64,000 nt of DNA, taken from NCBI GenBank assembly GCA_001298555.1, contig LJCW01000087.1, positions 36,062 through 100,061 of the forward strand, read 5' to 3'. This document shows, piece after piece, positions 18,710 through 28,770 of the stretch (position 1 is its first letter; every line of letters starts with the position of its first letter). The position numbers and the translations under genes are program-made. Source of the stretch: Actinobacteria bacterium OV450. Lineage in GTDB: Bacteria; Actinomycetota; Actinomycetes; Streptomycetales; Streptomycetaceae. The notes under the pieces are model-generated. The model saw only the letters and a program-made list of their open reading frames with translations, made no database searches and had not been told where the DNA came from.

Positions 18710-18720
18710 TCCGGCAGTCG

Positions 18721-19125
18721 TCAGACGCGGCGGCGCTTCGGCGGGCGGCAGCCGTTGTGCGGGGTGGGGGTGACGTCCTGGATCGAGCCGACCTCGAGGC
18801 CGGTGGCCTGGAGGGAGCGGATCGCGGTCTCGCGGCCGGAGCCCGGACCCTTGACGAAGACGTCGACCTTGCGCATGCCGTGCTCCTGCGCGCGGCGGGC
18901 GGCCGACTCGGCGGCCATCTGCGCGGCGAAGGGGGTGGACTTGCGCGAGCCCTTGAAGCCGACGTGGCCGGCGGAGGCCCAGGAGATCACGTTGCCCGAG
19001 GGGTCGGTGATCGAAACGATGGTGTTGTTGAACGTGCTCTTGATGTGGGCGTGCCCGTGAGCGACGTTCTTCTTTTCCTTGCGGCGCACCTTCTTGGCAG
19101 CGCCCTGACGACCCTTGGGGGGCAT
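18721..19125 (-). CDS. rpsK: 30S ribosomal protein S11
   Basis: S11 (134 aa) lines the platform near the mRNA exit path. Diagnostic blocks are [37 protein letters not shown] and the basic C-terminus [13 protein letters not shown]. The gap to rpsM is 54 nt. Confidence 0.99.
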   Translation of the reverse strand: MPPKGRQGAAKKVRRKEKKNVAHGHAHIKSTFNNTIVSITDPSGNVISWASAGHVGFKGSRKSTPFAAQMAAESAARRAQEHGMRKVDVFVKGPGSGRETAIRSLQATGLEVGSIQDVTPTPHNGCRPPKRRRV

Positions 19126-19179
19126 CTAAATCTCCTACGGGAGGTGGTCGGTCCTACAGCGCAAGACCGCTGAACAGGA

Positions 19180-19560
19180 CTACTTCTTGCCCGGCTTCTT
19201 CTTACCGGCGATCGCGCGACGCGGGCCCTTGCGGGTACGCGCGTTCGTGCTGGTGCGCTGACCGTGCACCGGCAGGCCACGACGGTGGCGGATGCCCTGG
19301 TAGCACTGGATCTCGATCTTGCGGCGGATGTCGCCCTGGATCTCGCGGCGGAGGTCACCCTCGGTACGGAGGTTGGCGTCCACGTACTCGCGGATCTTGA
19401 CGAGGTCCTCTTCGGCCAGGTCACGAACGCGGGTGTTCGGGTTCACGCCGGTGGAGGCGAGGATCTCCTTGGACCGGGTGCGCCCGATACCGAAGACGTA
19501 GGTGAGTGCGATCTCCACACGCTTTTCGCGCGGGATGTCAACACCGGAAACGCGTGCCAT
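19180..19560 (-). CDS. rpsM: 30S ribosomal protein S13
   Basis: S13 (126 aa) forms intersubunit bridges from the 30S head and contacts P-site tRNA with its basic tail [19 protein letters not shown]. The N-terminal block [20 protein letters not shown] and the helix-two-turn-helix [11 protein letters not shown] are present. The 197-nt spacer to rpmJ holds no further gene. Confidence 0.99.
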   Translation of the reverse strand: MARVSGVDIPREKRVEIALTYVFGIGRTRSKEILASTGVNPNTRVRDLAEEDLVKIREYVDANLRTEGDLRREIQGDIRRKIEIQCYQGIRHRRGLPVHGQRTSTNARTRKGPRRAIAGKKKPGKK

Positions 19561-19757
19561 TCAATGGCTCCTGTGTGTTCGGGGGTCTTCCGCAGAACCA
19601 CTCCCGACCGCCGACCGCCCGAGATGGGAGGTGGTACGTCCGGGTCCCCGGCCCCCGCCGGAGGTGCCGCCGGCCCCGGGGGGCTGGGCGGGTTCTGCGT
19701 ATGTACGTTTTCTTACGTCGCGCGAAGAACTGCGGAAGGCAGGTCGGTCGGCGTGCG

Positions 19758-19871
19758 TCAGCCCTGGCGCTGCTTGTGGCGCAGGTTGTCGCAGATGACC
19801 ATGACCCGACCGTGACGGCGGATCACCTTGCACTTGTCGCAGATCTTCTTGACGCTCGGCTTGACCTTCAT
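19758..19871 (-). CDS. rpmJ: 50S ribosomal protein L36 (zinc-binding form)
   Basis: This 37-aa protein begins [20 protein letters not shown]. Three cysteines and a histidine (Cys11, Cys14, Cys27, His32) form the zinc ribbon of the C+ type, in contrast to zinc-independent paralogues that actinobacteria induce under zinc limitation. ATG at 19871 is set by homology. The frame is open further upstream without meaning. Confidence 0.98.
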   Translation of the reverse strand: MKVKPSVKKICDKCKVIRRHGRVMVICDNLRHKQRQG

Positions 19872-19944
19872 GTTGGTGAGGTTCTCCGGGTCAGTGCCAC
19901 CACCCGCACCGGGACGTCCGCCCAGGCAGGAGTGAGGACAAGAT

Positions 19945-20166
19945 CTACTTGTATCGGTAGACGATCCGGCCACGCGTCAGGTCGTACGGAGACAGCTCCA
20001 CAACGACCCGGTCATCCGGGAGGATGCGGATGTAGTGCATACGCATCTTGCCGCTGATGTGCGCGAGGACCTTGTGACCGTTCTGCAGTTCCACCTTGAA
20101 CATCGCGTTCGGGAGGGACTCGATCACGGTGCCCTCGATCTCGATGGCACCTTGCTTCTTGGCCAC
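19945..20166 (-). CDS. infA: Translation initiation factor IF-1
   Basis: IF-1 (73 aa) occupies the 30S A site during initiation. It is a single S1-type OB fold with the family sequence [19 protein letters not shown] and the C-terminal [12 protein letters not shown]. It is the first gene of the alpha operon and appears to have its own promoter. Confidence 0.99.
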   Translation of the reverse strand: MAKKQGAIEIEGTVIESLPNAMFKVELQNGHKVLAHISGKMRMHYIRILPDDRVVVELSPYDLTRGRIVYRYK

Positions 20167-20246
20167 GCTTCGCCCTTCGAATCGGCTACCTTGATCAGCT
20201 CCCTGCTTCGCATGAGGACATGCGGGTGCAAAGGAGCCGACGAGTC

Positions 20247-20276
20247 AGTCTACGTCAGGGCACCCAGAAAGACGAA
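20247..20276 (-). promoter_or_regulatory. Candidate promoter for infA
   Basis: The -10 TAGACT (20247-20252) and a weak -35 TTCGTC (20271-20276), with an 18-nt spacer, lie about 80 nt upstream of the infA start. Confidence 0.45.
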
Positions 20277-20351
20277 TCCGGAAAGTTTGCCCATCACCCT
20301 AGATCATTAACCGGTGTCGCCCGTCGATCCGGCCCCGGCACACCGGCCGGG

Positions 20352-21188
20352 TCAGCCCAGCGGGTCCGGGGCCGTCGTCACGCCGTATTCCGCCAGCTTC
20401 GCCTTGCCGCAGTCCGGACTGGTCAGGACGATGGGGCCGGCTTCCGTCAGGGCGATCGAGTGCTCCCAGTGCGAGGACCAGGTGCCGTCCGTCGTGATGA
20501 CCGTCCAGTCGTCCGCCAGGACCTCCGTCTGGGGGGTGCCCAGGGAGACCATCGGCTCGATCGCCAGGCAGACGCCCGGAACCAGCTTGATGCCCTTGCC
20601 CCGCTTGCGCGAGACGTAGTTCAGCAGGTGCGGGTCCATGTGCATCTCGGAACCGATGCCGTGGCCGCCGTAGTCCTCGATGATCCCGTACTTGCCCGTC
20701 GCGGGCCGCGGCTGGCGGCGGATGTAGCCCTCGATCGCCTTGGAGATGTCCACGAGGCGGTTGCCGAGCTTCATGGCGGCGATGCCGGCCCACATCGACT
20801 CCTCGGTCACCCGGGAGAGCTCCAGGAGCTCCGGAGCGTGTCCGGTGCCCACGAACGCCGTGTAGGCGGCGTCGCCGTGCCAGCCGTCGACGATCGCACC
20901 GGCGTCGATCGAGATGATGTCGCCGTCCTTGAGCACCGTCTTGTCGTCCGGGATGCCGTGGACGACGACCTCGTTCACCGAGGTGCAGATCGTCGCGGGG
21001 AAGCCGCCGTAGCCGAGGAAGTTCGACTTGGCCCCGGCATCCGCGATGACCTTGCGGGCCACCATGTCCAGATCCCGCGTCGTGGCGCCCGGCACGGCCG
21101 CCTCACGGGTCGCCGCGTGGATCGCGGCGACGACCAGCCCTGCCTCGCGCATCTTCGCGATCTGCTCGGGGGTCTTGATCTGGACCAT
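20352..21188 (-). CDS. map: Methionine aminopeptidase, type I
   Basis: Map (278 aa) removes initiator methionine from nascent proteins. All five metal ligands of the pita-bread fold are in place: Asp95, Asp106, His176 in GGHGIG, Glu211 in AIEPM and Glu242 in WEHS. It lies between adk and infA, the usual spc-alpha junction. The gap to adk is 101 nt. Confidence 0.98.
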   Translation of the reverse strand: MVQIKTPEQIAKMREAGLVVAAIHAATREAAVPGATTRDLDMVARKVIADAGAKSNFLGYGGFPATICTSVNEVVVHGIPDDKTVLKDGDIISIDAGAIVDGWHGDAAYTAFVGTGHAPELLELSRVTEESMWAGIAAMKLGNRLVDISKAIEGYIRRQPRPATGKYGIIEDYGGHGIGSEMHMDPHLLNYVSRKRGKGIKLVPGVCLAIEPMVSLGTPQTEVLADDWTVITTDGTWSSHWEHSIALTEAGPIVLTSPDCGKAKLAEYGVTTAPDPLG

Positions 21189-21289
21189 GGGAAGTGCCTT
21201 CCACCTTCGGATCTGCGTAATCAGGTCGTCTCAACAGTACGGCCGCGGGGTCCTGGGGACACCGCGGCCGTACTGCTCGAACAGGGGTA

Positions 21290-21937
21290 CTACTTCTTGA
21301 GGGCGTCCATCGCGCGCTGCGTGACGTCCGCGACCTCACCGAGGGCCGGGATCGTCACCAGCAGGCCCTGGGCCTTGTAGTAGTCGATGATCGGCTCGGT
21401 CTGCGTGTGGTAGACCTCGAGCCGGTTGCGGACGGTCGCCTCGGAGTCGTCGTCACGCTGGTACAGCTCGCCGCCGCAGGTGTCGCAGACACCCTCGGTC
21501 TTCGGCGCGGCGTACACGACGTGGAAGACGTGCGCGGAGTCGTTGCGGCAGATCCGGCGGCCGGCGATGCGCTTGACCACCTCGTCCTCCTCGACCTCCA
21601 GGTCGAGGACGGCGTCGAGCTTCATGCCCGCGGTCTGCAGCATCTCGTCCAGTGCCTCGGCCTGCGAGACGTTGCGCGGGAAGCCGTCCAGCAGGAAGCC
21701 GTTCACGGCGTCCGGCTGCTCCATCCGGTCCTTGGCCATGCCGATGGTGATCTCGTCGGGGACGAGGTCACCGGCGTCCATGAACGCCTTCGCGCGCTGG
21801 CCCAGCTCGGTGTTCTGGCTGATGTTGGCCCGGAAGAGGTCGCCCGTGGAGATGTGCGGGATCGACAGGTTCTTCGCAAGGAACGCGGCCTGCGTTCCCT
21901 TGCCCGCACCGGGCGGTCCGACGAGGACGATTCGCAT
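21290..21937 (-). CDS. adk: Adenylate kinase
   Basis: Adk (215 aa) equilibrates ATP, ADP and AMP. The P-loop GPPGAGKGT is at the N-terminus, with ISTGDLFR and LDGFPRN in the NMP-binding region. It is a long-LID enzyme: the LID reads CRND, 18 residues, CDTC. Zinc LIDs normally have CxxC in the first half, so here the second ligand could be Asp or zinc could be absent. ATG shares one base with the secY stop (TGATG), giving tight coupling. Confidence 0.98.
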   Translation of the reverse strand: MRIVLVGPPGAGKGTQAAFLAKNLSIPHISTGDLFRANISQNTELGQRAKAFMDAGDLVPDEITIGMAKDRMEQPDAVNGFLLDGFPRNVSQAEALDEMLQTAGMKLDAVLDLEVEEDEVVKRIAGRRICRNDSAHVFHVVYAAPKTEGVCDTCGGELYQRDDDSEATVRNRLEVYHTQTEPIIDYYKAQGLLVTIPALGEVADVTQRAMDALKK

Positions 21938-23250
21938 CAGCGGAGGAACCCTTCGTAATTGCGCTGCTGGAGCTGGCTCTCGATCTGCTTCACGGTTTCC
22001 AGACCCACACCCACGATGATGAGGATGCTCGTCCCGCCGAACGGGAAGTTCTGGTTCGCTCCGAAGCCGGCCAACGCCATCGTCGGCACAAGAGCGATGA
22101 GACCCAGGTACAGCGACCCCGGCCAGGTGATCCGGTTGAGCACGTAGCTCAGGTACTCGGCGGTGGGTCGACCGGCACGGATACCCGGGATGAACCCACC
22201 ATACTTCTTCATGTTGTCTGCAACTTCCTCGGGGTTGAAAGAAATCGCCACGTAGAAGAACGCGAAGAAGACGATCAGGAGGAAGTAGGCGGCGATGTAG
22301 TACGGGTGGTCGCCCTTGACGAAGTGCTTCTGGATCCAGGTGGCCCAGCCCGCGGTCGAGCCGCTGAACTGCACGATCAGTGCGGGGATGTACAGCAGCG
22401 ACGAGGCGAAGATGACCGGGATGACACCGGCCTGGTTCACCTTGAGCGGGATGTACGTCGAGGTGCCCCCGTACGCACGGCGGCCGATCATGCGCTTCGC
22501 GTACTGGACCGGAATCCGCCGCTGCGCCTGCTCGACGAAGACCACCAGGGCGACCATCGCCAGGCCGACGAGGATCACCACGCCGAACTCGACCCAGCCG
22601 TCGGCGATCTTGCCCTGGAGCTTGATCTGCCACAGCGCGCCCATGAAGCCGGCGGCGATCGAGATGAACATCAGGATCGACATGCCGTTGCCGATGCCGC
22701 GGTCGGTCACGAGCTCACCGAGCCACATGACGACGCAGGTACCCGCGGTCATGGTGACGACCATGACGATGGTGGTGAAGATCGACCGGTTCGGGACGAT
22801 CTGGCTGGCGACCTGGCAGCCCTGGAACAGGGCACCAGTGCGGGCAGTGGCGACGAGGCCGGTGCCCTGCAGGATCGCGAGTGCGACCGTCAGATAGCGC
22901 GTGTACTGCGTGATCTTCGCGGTGCCGGACTGACCCTCTTTCTTGAGGTTCTCCAGCTTCGGAATGACCACGGTCAGCAGCTGCAGGATGATGCTCGCCG
23001 TGATGTACGGCATGATGCCGAGCGCGAAGATCGTGATCTGCAGCAGCGCACCGCCGCTGAACATGTTGACGAGACCGAAGAGGCTGTTGCTGCTCCCGGC
23101 CTGGTCGACACAGATCTGAACGTTCTTGTAGCTCACGCCGGGTACCGGGATGTGGGACCCGAGCCGGAACAGCACGATGATGCCGAGCGTGAAGAGCAGC
23201 TTCTTGCGCAGGTCGGGCGTCTTGAACGCCCGGGCGAACGCGGTGAGCAC
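21937..23250 (-). CDS. secY: Protein translocase subunit SecY
   Basis: SecY (437 aa) is the channel of the Sec translocon, with ten transmembrane helices; SecE is encoded in this window at 58852. Recognisable blocks are the N-terminus [17 protein letters not shown], the plug-region segment, [26 protein letters not shown] and [20 protein letters not shown] at 23250 has an AGGAGG site. The 188-nt gap from rplO contains a terminator-like hairpin, so secY-adk-map may be driven partly by a promoter of its own. Confidence 0.99.
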   Translation of the reverse strand: MLTAFARAFKTPDLRKKLLFTLGIIVLFRLGSHIPVPGVSYKNVQICVDQAGSSNSLFGLVNMFSGGALLQITIFALGIMPYITASIILQLLTVVIPKLENLKKEGQSGTAKITQYTRYLTVALAILQGTGLVATARTGALFQGCQVASQIVPNRSIFTTIVMVVTMTAGTCVVMWLGELVTDRGIGNGMSILMFISIAAGFMGALWQIKLQGKIADGWVEFGVVILVGLAMVALVVFVEQAQRRIPVQYAKRMIGRRAYGGTSTYIPLKVNQAGVIPVIFASSLLYIPALIVQFSGSTAGWATWIQKHFVKGDHPYYIAAYFLLIVFFAFFYVAISFNPEEVADNMKKYGGFIPGIRAGRPTAEYLSYVLNRITWPGSLYLGLIALVPTMALAGFGANQNFPFGGTSILIIVGVGLETVKQIESQLQQRNYEGFLR

Positions 23251-23370
23251 GGTGCCTCCTGCGACCCCCGCGCTACTGCGTCAGAGGTGACGGTCTGAGG
23301 GATCGACGAATACGTACAAGCAAAGGTGCAGGCCACCTTACCGGCGACTGCGCCCCCCGTGGAACGACCA

Positions 23371-23404
23371 ACCGGGGATGCCCCATATGTGAGGCATCCC
23401 CGGT
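23371..23404. terminator. Hairpin between rplO and secY
   Basis: A perfect 12-bp stem (ACCGGGGATGCC / GGCATCCCCGGT) with a 10-nt loop. The T run (CGGGTTTT) is on the plus-strand side. In the operon direction the stem is followed by TGGTCGTT. It probably attenuates read-through from spc into secY. Confidence 0.6.
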
Positions 23405-23438
23405 CGGGTTTTACTCGCTATTTGTCACAAAGTTCGTC

Positions 23439-23894
23439 TTAGACGAGCTCGGTGACGGTGCCGCCGGCAGCGGCGATCTTCTCCTTGGCGGAGGCGGAGA
23501 CGGCGTCAACCGAAACCGTCAGCGCCACGGAGATCTCGCCCTGGCCCAGGACCTTGACGAGGCTGTTCTTGCGCACCGCGCCCTTGGCGACCAGGTCGGC
23601 CACCGTGACCTCTCCACCCTCGGGGTAGAGAGCGCCGAGCTTGTCCAGGTTGACAACCTGGAACTCGGTGCGGAACGGGTTCTTGAAGCCCTTGAGCTTC
23701 GGCAGGCGCATGTGGAGGGGCATCTGCCCACCCTCGAAGCGCTGCGGGATCTGGTAACGGGCCTTCTGGCCCTTCGTACCACGACCGGCCGTCTTACCCT
23801 TCGACGCCTCACCACGACCGACACGGGTCTTCGCGGTCTTGGCGCCGGGGGCGGGACGGAGGTTGTGGGCCTTCAGCGGGCTGTTCTCAGCCAT
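23439..23894 (-). CDS. rplO: 50S ribosomal protein L15
   Basis: L15 (151 aa) is a late 50S assembly protein. The Gly/Lys-rich N-terminal arm ([20 protein letters not shown], then [13 protein letters not shown] repeats) and the core [20 protein letters not shown] are diagnostic. It starts 2 nt after the rpmD stop. Confidence 0.99.
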   Translation of the reverse strand: MAENSPLKAHNLRPAPGAKTAKTRVGRGEASKGKTAGRGTKGQKARYQIPQRFEGGQMPLHMRLPKLKGFKNPFRTEFQVVNLDKLGALYPEGGEVTVADLVAKGAVRKNSLVKVLGQGEISVALTVSVDAVSASAKEKIAAAGGTVTELV

Positions 23895-23896
23895 GA

Positions 23897-24079
23897 TTAG
23901 TCAACCTCCTCAACCGTCACGAGGTGGCGGACGGTGTGCACCATTCCGCGGAACTCGGGGCGGTCCTCCTTGACGACCACGTCGTTCAGGCGCTTGAGCC
24001 CGAGCGAACGCAGAGTGTCGCGGTGGTTCTGCTTGCTGCCGATGTACGACTTCGTCTGCGTGATCTTGAGGCGAGCCAT
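23897..24079 (-). CDS. rpmD: 50S ribosomal protein L30
   Basis: L30 (60 aa) begins [20 protein letters not shown] and has the [13 protein letters not shown] block. Its ATG shares one base with the TAA stop of rpsE. This is the long-standing spc order rpsE-rpmD-rplO. Confidence 0.99.
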   Translation of the reverse strand: MARLKITQTKSYIGSKQNHRDTLRSLGLKRLNDVVVKEDRPEFRGMVHTVRHLVTVEEVD

Positions 24080-24681
24080 TACGCACCCGCCCCAGCACGC
24101 GCACGAAGCAGAGCCGCGGGGGCGACGTCCTCGAGGGGCAGACCGCGGCGGGCCGCGATCTCCTCGGGACGCTGCAGGCCCTTGAGGGCCTCCACGGTCG
24201 CGTGCACGATGTTGATCGCGTTGTCGGAGCCGAGCGACTTCGACAGGATGTCGTGAACGCCGGCGCACTCCAGAACGGCGCGCACCGGGCCACCGGCGAT
24301 AACACCGGTACCGGGGGAAGCAGGCTTCAGCAGGACAACGCCGGCCGCCTTCTCGCCCTGGATCGGGTGCGGGATGGTGCCCTGGATGCGCGGAACCTTG
24401 AAGAAGTTCTTCTTGGCTTCCTCGACACCCTTGGCAATGGCCGCGGGAACTTCCTTGGCCTTGCCGTAACCGACACCTACGGTGCCGTCACCGTCGCCCA
24501 CCACGACCAGCGCGGTGAAGCTGAAGCGGCGACCACCCTTGACAACCTTGGCGACGCGGTTGATCGCGACAACGCGCTCAACGTAAGCGGTCTTCTCGGC
24601 GGCAGGGCCACCGTCGCGACCCTTCCGGTCCCGCCGCTCGCCGCCACCGGCATCGCTTCCGCGGCGCTGGGGTCCAGCCAT
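24079..24681 (-). CDS. rpsE: 30S ribosomal protein S5
   Basis: S5 (200 aa) acts in decoding fidelity and helicase activity at the mRNA entry. The core starts at [23 protein letters not shown]. About 30 residues before it are Gly/Arg/Asp-rich, and the C-terminus adds an Ala-rich tail. Gap of 45 nt from rplR. Confidence 0.99.
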   Translation of the reverse strand: MAGPQRRGSDAGGGERRDRKGRDGGPAAEKTAYVERVVAINRVAKVVKGGRRFSFTALVVVGDGDGTVGVGYGKAKEVPAAIAKGVEEAKKNFFKVPRIQGTIPHPIQGEKAAGVVLLKPASPGTGVIAGGPVRAVLECAGVHDILSKSLGSDNAINIVHATVEALKGLQRPEEIAARRGLPLEDVAPAALLRARAGAGA

Positions 24682-24726
24682 TGGATTACCTCTCTCTGTT
24701 ACGTCCGTGAGTCCCGGAACCGGGGC

Positions 24727-25110
24727 TTAGAACTTCAGCCCGGCTTCGCGGGCGGCGTCAGCCAGAGCGGCAATGCGCCCGGCGTATCGGTTGCCACCGC
24801 GGTCGAACACGACGGTCTCGACACCCGCGGCCTTGGCACGCTCGGCGACGAGCGCGCCGACAGCCTGGGCCTGCGAGCTCTTGTCGCCTTCGCCACCGCG
24901 GATCGAAGCGTCCAGGGTCGACGCGGACGCCAGGGTGTGACCCTGGAGGTCGTCGATGACCTGAGCAACGATGTTGCGGTTGGAACGCGTCACGACGAGG
25001 CGCGGACGCTCCGCCGTACCCGAGACGTTCTTGCGGATGCGGATGTGGCGGCGAGCCTTGGCAGCGCGCTTGTACGCGTCGCCCTTGGCGATCTTCACAC
25101 CGTATGCCAT
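24727..25110 (-). CDS. rplR: 50S ribosomal protein L18
   Basis: L18 (127 aa) binds 5S rRNA with L5 and L25. The blocks [19 protein letters not shown] and [23 protein letters not shown] are characteristic. It begins 2 nt after the rplF stop. Confidence 0.99.
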   Translation of the reverse strand: MAYGVKIAKGDAYKRAAKARRHIRIRKNVSGTAERPRLVVTRSNRNIVAQVIDDLQGHTLASASTLDASIRGGEGDKSSQAQAVGALVAERAKAAGVETVVFDRGGNRYAGRIAALADAAREAGLKF

Positions 25111-25112
25111 GG

Positions 25113-25652
25113 CTACTTACCAGCCTTTCCGACCTTGCGGCGGATGACCTCGCCGGCGTACTTGACACCCTTGGCCTTGTACGGGTCGGGCTTCCGCAGC
25201 TTGCGGATGTTGGCGGCGACCTCGCCGACCTTCTGCTTGTCGATGCCCTCGACCGAGAACTTGGTGGGCGACTCGACCTTGAACGAGATGCCCTCGGGCG
25301 CCTCGATCAGGATCGGGTGGCTGTAACCAAGCTGGAACTCCAGAGCGGAGCCCTTCGCGGCGACGCGGTAACCGACACCGCTGATCTCGAGAGCCTTGAC
25401 GTACCCCGTGGTCACACCGGTGATCATGTTCGCCACCAGCGTGCGGGACAGGCCGTGCAGGGCCTTGTTCTGACGCTCGTCGTTGGGGCGGGTGACGTTC
25501 AGAACGCCGTCCTCACCCTTGACGATCTCGATCGGCGCGGCGACGGTGTGCGAGAGGAGACCCTTGGGGCCCTTCACCGCGACCGTGCGGCCATCGATGG
25601 TGACGTCCACACCGGCGGGAACCTGGATGGGGAGCTTGCCGATTCGCGACAT
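25113..25652 (-). CDS. rplF: 50S ribosomal protein L6
   Basis: L6 (179 aa) is a duplicated-domain protein near the sarcin-ricin loop. The start is [17 protein letters not shown], and the C-terminal signature [19 protein letters not shown] is complete. The gap to rpsH is 20 nt. Confidence 0.99.
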   Translation of the reverse strand: MSRIGKLPIQVPAGVDVTIDGRTVAVKGPKGLLSHTVAAPIEIVKGEDGVLNVTRPNDERQNKALHGLSRTLVANMITGVTTGYVKALEISGVGYRVAAKGSALEFQLGYSHPILIEAPEGISFKVESPTKFSVEGIDKQKVGEVAANIRKLRKPDPYKAKGVKYAGEVIRRKVGKAGK

Positions 25653-25672
25653 TGCTTTTCCTCCGTTCCCGA

Positions 25673-26071
25673 CTACCAGACGTAGGCGAGGACTTCCCCA
25701 CCTACGCCCTTCTTGCCTGCCTGCTGGCCGGTGAGGAGACCGTGGGACGTGGAGATGATCGCCACGCCCAGGCCGCCGAGCACCTTCGGCAGGTTGGTGG
25801 ACTTTGCGTACACGCGCAGACCGGGCTTCGAGATCCGCTTGATGCCCGCGATGGAGCGCTCACGGTTCGGCCCGAACTTCAGCTCGAGGACGAGGTTCTT
25901 GCCGACCTCGGCGTCCTCGACCTTCCAGCCGGTGATGAAACCCTCCTGCTTGAGGATCTCCGCGATGTGCGACTTGATCTTGCTGTGCGGCATCACGACG
26001 GTGTCGTGGTACGCCGAGTTAGCGTTACGCAGACGGGTCAGCATGTCTGCGATCGGGTCAGTCATGGTCAT
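25673..26071 (-). CDS. rpsH: 30S ribosomal protein S8
   Basis: S8 (132 aa) binds the central domain of 16S rRNA and, in other bacteria, represses the spc operon through a leader-like site. I chose the ATG at 26071 ([18 protein letters not shown]), which gives the standard length. The frame upstream is open but not homologous. The 223-nt gap to rpsZ is the largest within spc and holds no gene. Confidence 0.99.
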   Translation of the reverse strand: MTMTDPIADMLTRLRNANSAYHDTVVMPHSKIKSHIAEILKQEGFITGWKVEDAEVGKNLVLELKFGPNRERSIAGIKRISKPGLRVYAKSTNLPKVLGGLGVAIISTSHGLLTGQQAGKKGVGGEVLAYVW

Positions 26072-26294
26072 GAAGTGGCCTTCGGCCTCTCTCGCCGGGG
26101 TTTCCTGTATGCGCCATCCCTCTCCCCACTCAGTGGCGGGACGGGTGCGGTGCGGGGACCTACGGCGTAGTAAGTCGTTATGGACGGCGGACGCCCAACC
26201 CCACAAGCCTACGGCATGCGGAGCAGGGCACCCACCGACCAGATGCTTACCGAGAGTCTCTGGAACTTCCCAAGTCCTTGCGGACGAGGGCGAA

Positions 26295-26480
26295 TTACCA
26301 GGAGCTCTTGGTCACGCCCGGCAGCTCGCCACGGTGAGCCATCTCACGAAGGCAGACGCGGCACAGGCCGAACTTGCGGTACACGGAGTGGGGACGACCG
26401 CAGCGCTGGCAGCGGGTGTACGCACGCACACCGAACTTGGGCTTGCGGGCAGCCTTCGCGATGAGAGCCTTCTTCGCCAT
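26295..26480 (-). CDS. rpsZ: 30S ribosomal protein S14, zinc-binding type Z
   Basis: This 61-aa S14 carries CQRC and CRVC, the four cysteines of the zinc ribbon, so it is the C+ form made when zinc is plentiful. A longer zinc-free paralogue is usually encoded elsewhere in Streptomyces under Zur control; none is in this window. It starts 5 nt after rplE. Confidence 0.99.
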   Translation of the reverse strand: MAKKALIAKAARKPKFGVRAYTRCQRCGRPHSVYRKFGLCRVCLREMAHRGELPGVTKSSW

Positions 26481-26485
26481 CTCGC

Positions 26486-27037
26486 TTACGCCTCCTTGAA
26501 GGGGAAGCCGAGGTGACGAAGGAGCGCGCGGCCCTCAGCGTCGTTGGTCGCCGTGGTGACCACGGTGATGTCCATACCCCGGGTACGGTCGATCTTGTCC
26601 TGGTCGATCTCGTGGAACATGACCTGCTCCGTGAGACCGAAGGTGTAGTTGCCACGGCCGTCGAACTGCTTCGGCGACAGACCACGGAAGTCACGGATAC
26701 GCGGCAGCGCGAGCGACAGCGTACGGTCCAGGAACTCCCACATGCGGTCACCACGGAGGGTGACGTGGCAGCCGATCGGCTGACCCTCACGCAGCTTGAA
26801 CTGCGCGATGGACTTGCGGGCCTTCGTGACGGCCGGCTTCTGACCGGTGATCGTCGTCAGGTCGCGGATGGCGCCGTCGATCAGCTTGGAGTCGCGGGCG
26901 GCGTCGCCCACACCCATGTTGACCACGATCTTCACGAGACCGGGGATCTGCATGACGTTCTCGTACGAGAACTCCTCACGCAGCTTGCCCGCGATGTCCT
27001 CGCGGTACTTCGTCTTGAGACGCGGAGTGGTAGCCAT
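26486..27037 (-). CDS. rplE: 50S ribosomal protein L5
   Basis: L5 (183 aa) binds 5S rRNA and contacts P-site tRNA. The blocks [36 protein letters not shown] and [17 protein letters not shown] are diagnostic. Its ATG shares one base with the rplX stop (TGATG). Confidence 0.99.
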   Translation of the reverse strand: MATTPRLKTKYREDIAGKLREEFSYENVMQIPGLVKIVVNMGVGDAARDSKLIDGAIRDLTTITGQKPAVTKARKSIAQFKLREGQPIGCHVTLRGDRMWEFLDRTLSLALPRIRDFRGLSPKQFDGRGNYTFGLTEQVMFHEIDQDKIDRTRGMDITVVTTATNDAEGRALLRHLGFPFKEA

Positions 27038-27360
27038 CAGATGTCCTCACCCGTCCGCTTGGCAACGCGGATCTTGTTGCCCTCGTCGTCGAAGCGGAAA
27101 CCGACGCGGGTAACGACCTTCTGGCCGTCCTTCTCCACAACCAGCTGAACGTTGCTGACGTGGATCGGAGCCTCGGTGATCACGATGCCACCGGCCTGCG
27201 AGCCACCAGCGGTCTGACCGGCCTTGGTGTGCTTCTTGACCCGGTTGACACCCTCGACGAGGACACGGTTCTCAGCGGGGATGGCCTGGATGACCTTGCC
27301 CTGCTTGCCCTTGTCCTTACCGGTGATGACCTGAACCAGGTCGCCCTTCTTGATCTTCAT
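27037..27360 (-). CDS. rplX: 50S ribosomal protein L24
   Basis: L24 (107 aa) is an assembly initiator on 23S rRNA. The KOW motif is [20 protein letters not shown] at the N-terminus. The gap to rplN is 2 nt. Confidence 0.99.
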   Translation of the reverse strand: MKIKKGDLVQVITGKDKGKQGKVIQAIPAENRVLVEGVNRVKKHTKAGQTAGGSQAGGIVITEAPIHVSNVQLVVEKDGQKVVTRVGFRFDDEGNKIRVAKRTGEDI

Positions 27361-27362
27361 GC

Positions 27363-27731
27363 TTACAGCACCTCCGGCGCGAGCGAGATGATCTTCATGA
27401 ACTTCTTCTCGCGCAGCTCACGGCCCACGGGGCCGAAGATACGGGTGCCGCGAGGGTCGCCGTCGTTCTTGAGAATGACAGCGGCGTTCTCGTCGAAGCG
27501 GATGTACGAGCCGTCCTGGCGGCGGCGCTCCTTGACGGTGCGAACGATGACCGCCTTGACGACGTCACCCTTCTTCACGTTGCCACCGGGGATCGCATCC
27601 TTGACGGTGGCGACGATGACGTCACCGATGCCCGCGTAGCGGCGACCGGAGCCACCGAGAACACGGATGCAAAGGATCTCCTTGGCACCAGTGTTGTCGG
27701 CGACACGCAGTCGCGACTCCTGCTGGATCAC
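27363..27731 (-). CDS. rplN: 50S ribosomal protein L14
   Basis: L14 (122 aa) forms bridge B8 to the 30S and starts [20 protein letters not shown], using GTG. It is classically the first gene of spc. Here a 109-nt spacer separates it from rpsQ. I see no clear promoter in that spacer, so read-through from S10 is likely. Confidence 0.99.
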   Translation of the reverse strand: MIQQESRLRVADNTGAKEILCIRVLGGSGRRYAGIGDVIVATVKDAIPGGNVKKGDVVKAVIVRTVKERRRQDGSYIRFDENAAVILKNDGDPRGTRIFGPVGRELREKKFMKIISLAPEVL

Positions 27732-27840
27732 GTCTATCTCCTGATTTGTCTGCCGGTTCCCGGCGGGGGCCTCTCACTCCGGAGAGCAGCGGCCCCCACC
27801 GAGCCTGGCGGAACGAACCTAAGGGAAACCCCTCAGGTAA

Positions 27841-28122
27841 TTACTTGGCCTTCTCGAGGATCTCGACGATGCGCCAGCGCTTGCTCGCCGACAGCGGACG
27901 CGTCTCCATGATGAGGACGCGGTCGCCGACGCCGGCAGCGTTCTGCTCGTCGTGAGCCTTGAGCTTGTTCGTACGGCGGATGACCTTGCCGTACAGCGCG
28001 TGCTTCACGCGGTCCTCGACAGCGACGACGACGGTCTTGTCCATCTTGTCGCTGACGACGAGACCCTCACGGGTCTTGCGGAAACCGCGCTCGTTCGTCT
28101 CAGTCACGTTGTTCTCGCTCAT
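27841..28122 (-). CDS. rpsQ: 30S ribosomal protein S17
   Basis: S17 (93 aa) is an OB-fold primary 16S rRNA binder. The core [21 protein letters not shown] follows a ~12-residue N-terminal extension. The ATG shares one base with the rpmC stop. It is the last gene of the S10 operon. Confidence 0.99.
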   Translation of the reverse strand: MSENNVTETNERGFRKTREGLVVSDKMDKTVVVAVEDRVKHALYGKVIRRTNKLKAHDEQNAAGVGDRVLIMETRPLSASKRWRIVEILEKAK

Positions 28123-28346
28123 CAGGCGTTCTCCACCGTCTCGATACCGAGCTCACGCTCGTGCATCAGGGTGTAGATGCGAGCGATGTCCTTACGGACG
28201 GACTTGAGCCGGCCGTTGTTCTCCAGCTGACCCGTGGCCGCCTGGAAGCGGAGCTTGAACAGCTCCTCCTTGGCCTCGCGCAGCTTGCCAACGAGCTCCT
28301 CGTTGCCGAGCTCACGCAGCTCGGACGCCTTGGTTCCCGTCGCCAT
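28122..28346 (-). CDS. rpmC: 50S ribosomal protein L29
   Basis: L29 (74 aa) is a helical hairpin at the exit tunnel and part of the SRP and trigger-factor docking site. The signature is [22 protein letters not shown] chose ATG at 28346, which overlaps the rplP stop as TGATG. A GTG one codon upstream is possible. Confidence 0.98.
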   Translation of the reverse strand: MATGTKASELRELGNEELVGKLREAKEELFKLRFQAATGQLENNGRLKSVRKDIARIYTLMHERELGIETVENA

Positions 28347-28765
28347 CACGACTCACCTGCCTCGCGCCGAACAATCCGGCACTTCATCGGAAGCTTGTGA
28401 GCAGCGCGGGTGAGCGCCTCACGAGCAATCTTCTCGTTCGGGTAGGACAGCTCGAACATGACCCGGCCCGGGTGCACGTTCGCGATCCACCACTCGGGAG
28501 AACCCTTACCGGAACCCATGCGGGTTTCGGCCGGCTTCTTCGTCAGCGGACGGTCCGGGTAGATGTTGATCCAGACCTTGCCGCCACGCTTGATGTGGCG
28601 GGTCATCGCGATACGAGCCGCCTCGATCTGGCGGTTCGTCACGTAGGCGGGGGTGAGCGCCTGGATGCCGTACTCGCCGAACGAGACCTCAGTACCGCCC
28701 TTGGCCATACCGCGGCGCTTCGGGTGGTGCTGCTTGCGGTGCTTGACCCTACGAGGGATCAGCAT
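28346..28765 (-). CDS. rplP: 50S ribosomal protein L16
   Basis: L16 (139 aa) organises the A-site region of the peptidyl-transferase centre. The blocks [38 protein letters not shown] and [19 protein letters not shown] are complete. The gap to rpsC is 5 nt. Confidence 0.99.
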   Translation of the reverse strand: MLIPRRVKHRKQHHPKRRGMAKGGTEVSFGEYGIQALTPAYVTNRQIEAARIAMTRHIKRGGKVWINIYPDRPLTKKPAETRMGSGKGSPEWWIANVHPGRVMFELSYPNEKIAREALTRAAHKLPMKCRIVRREAGES

Positions 28766-28770
28766 GTCGG

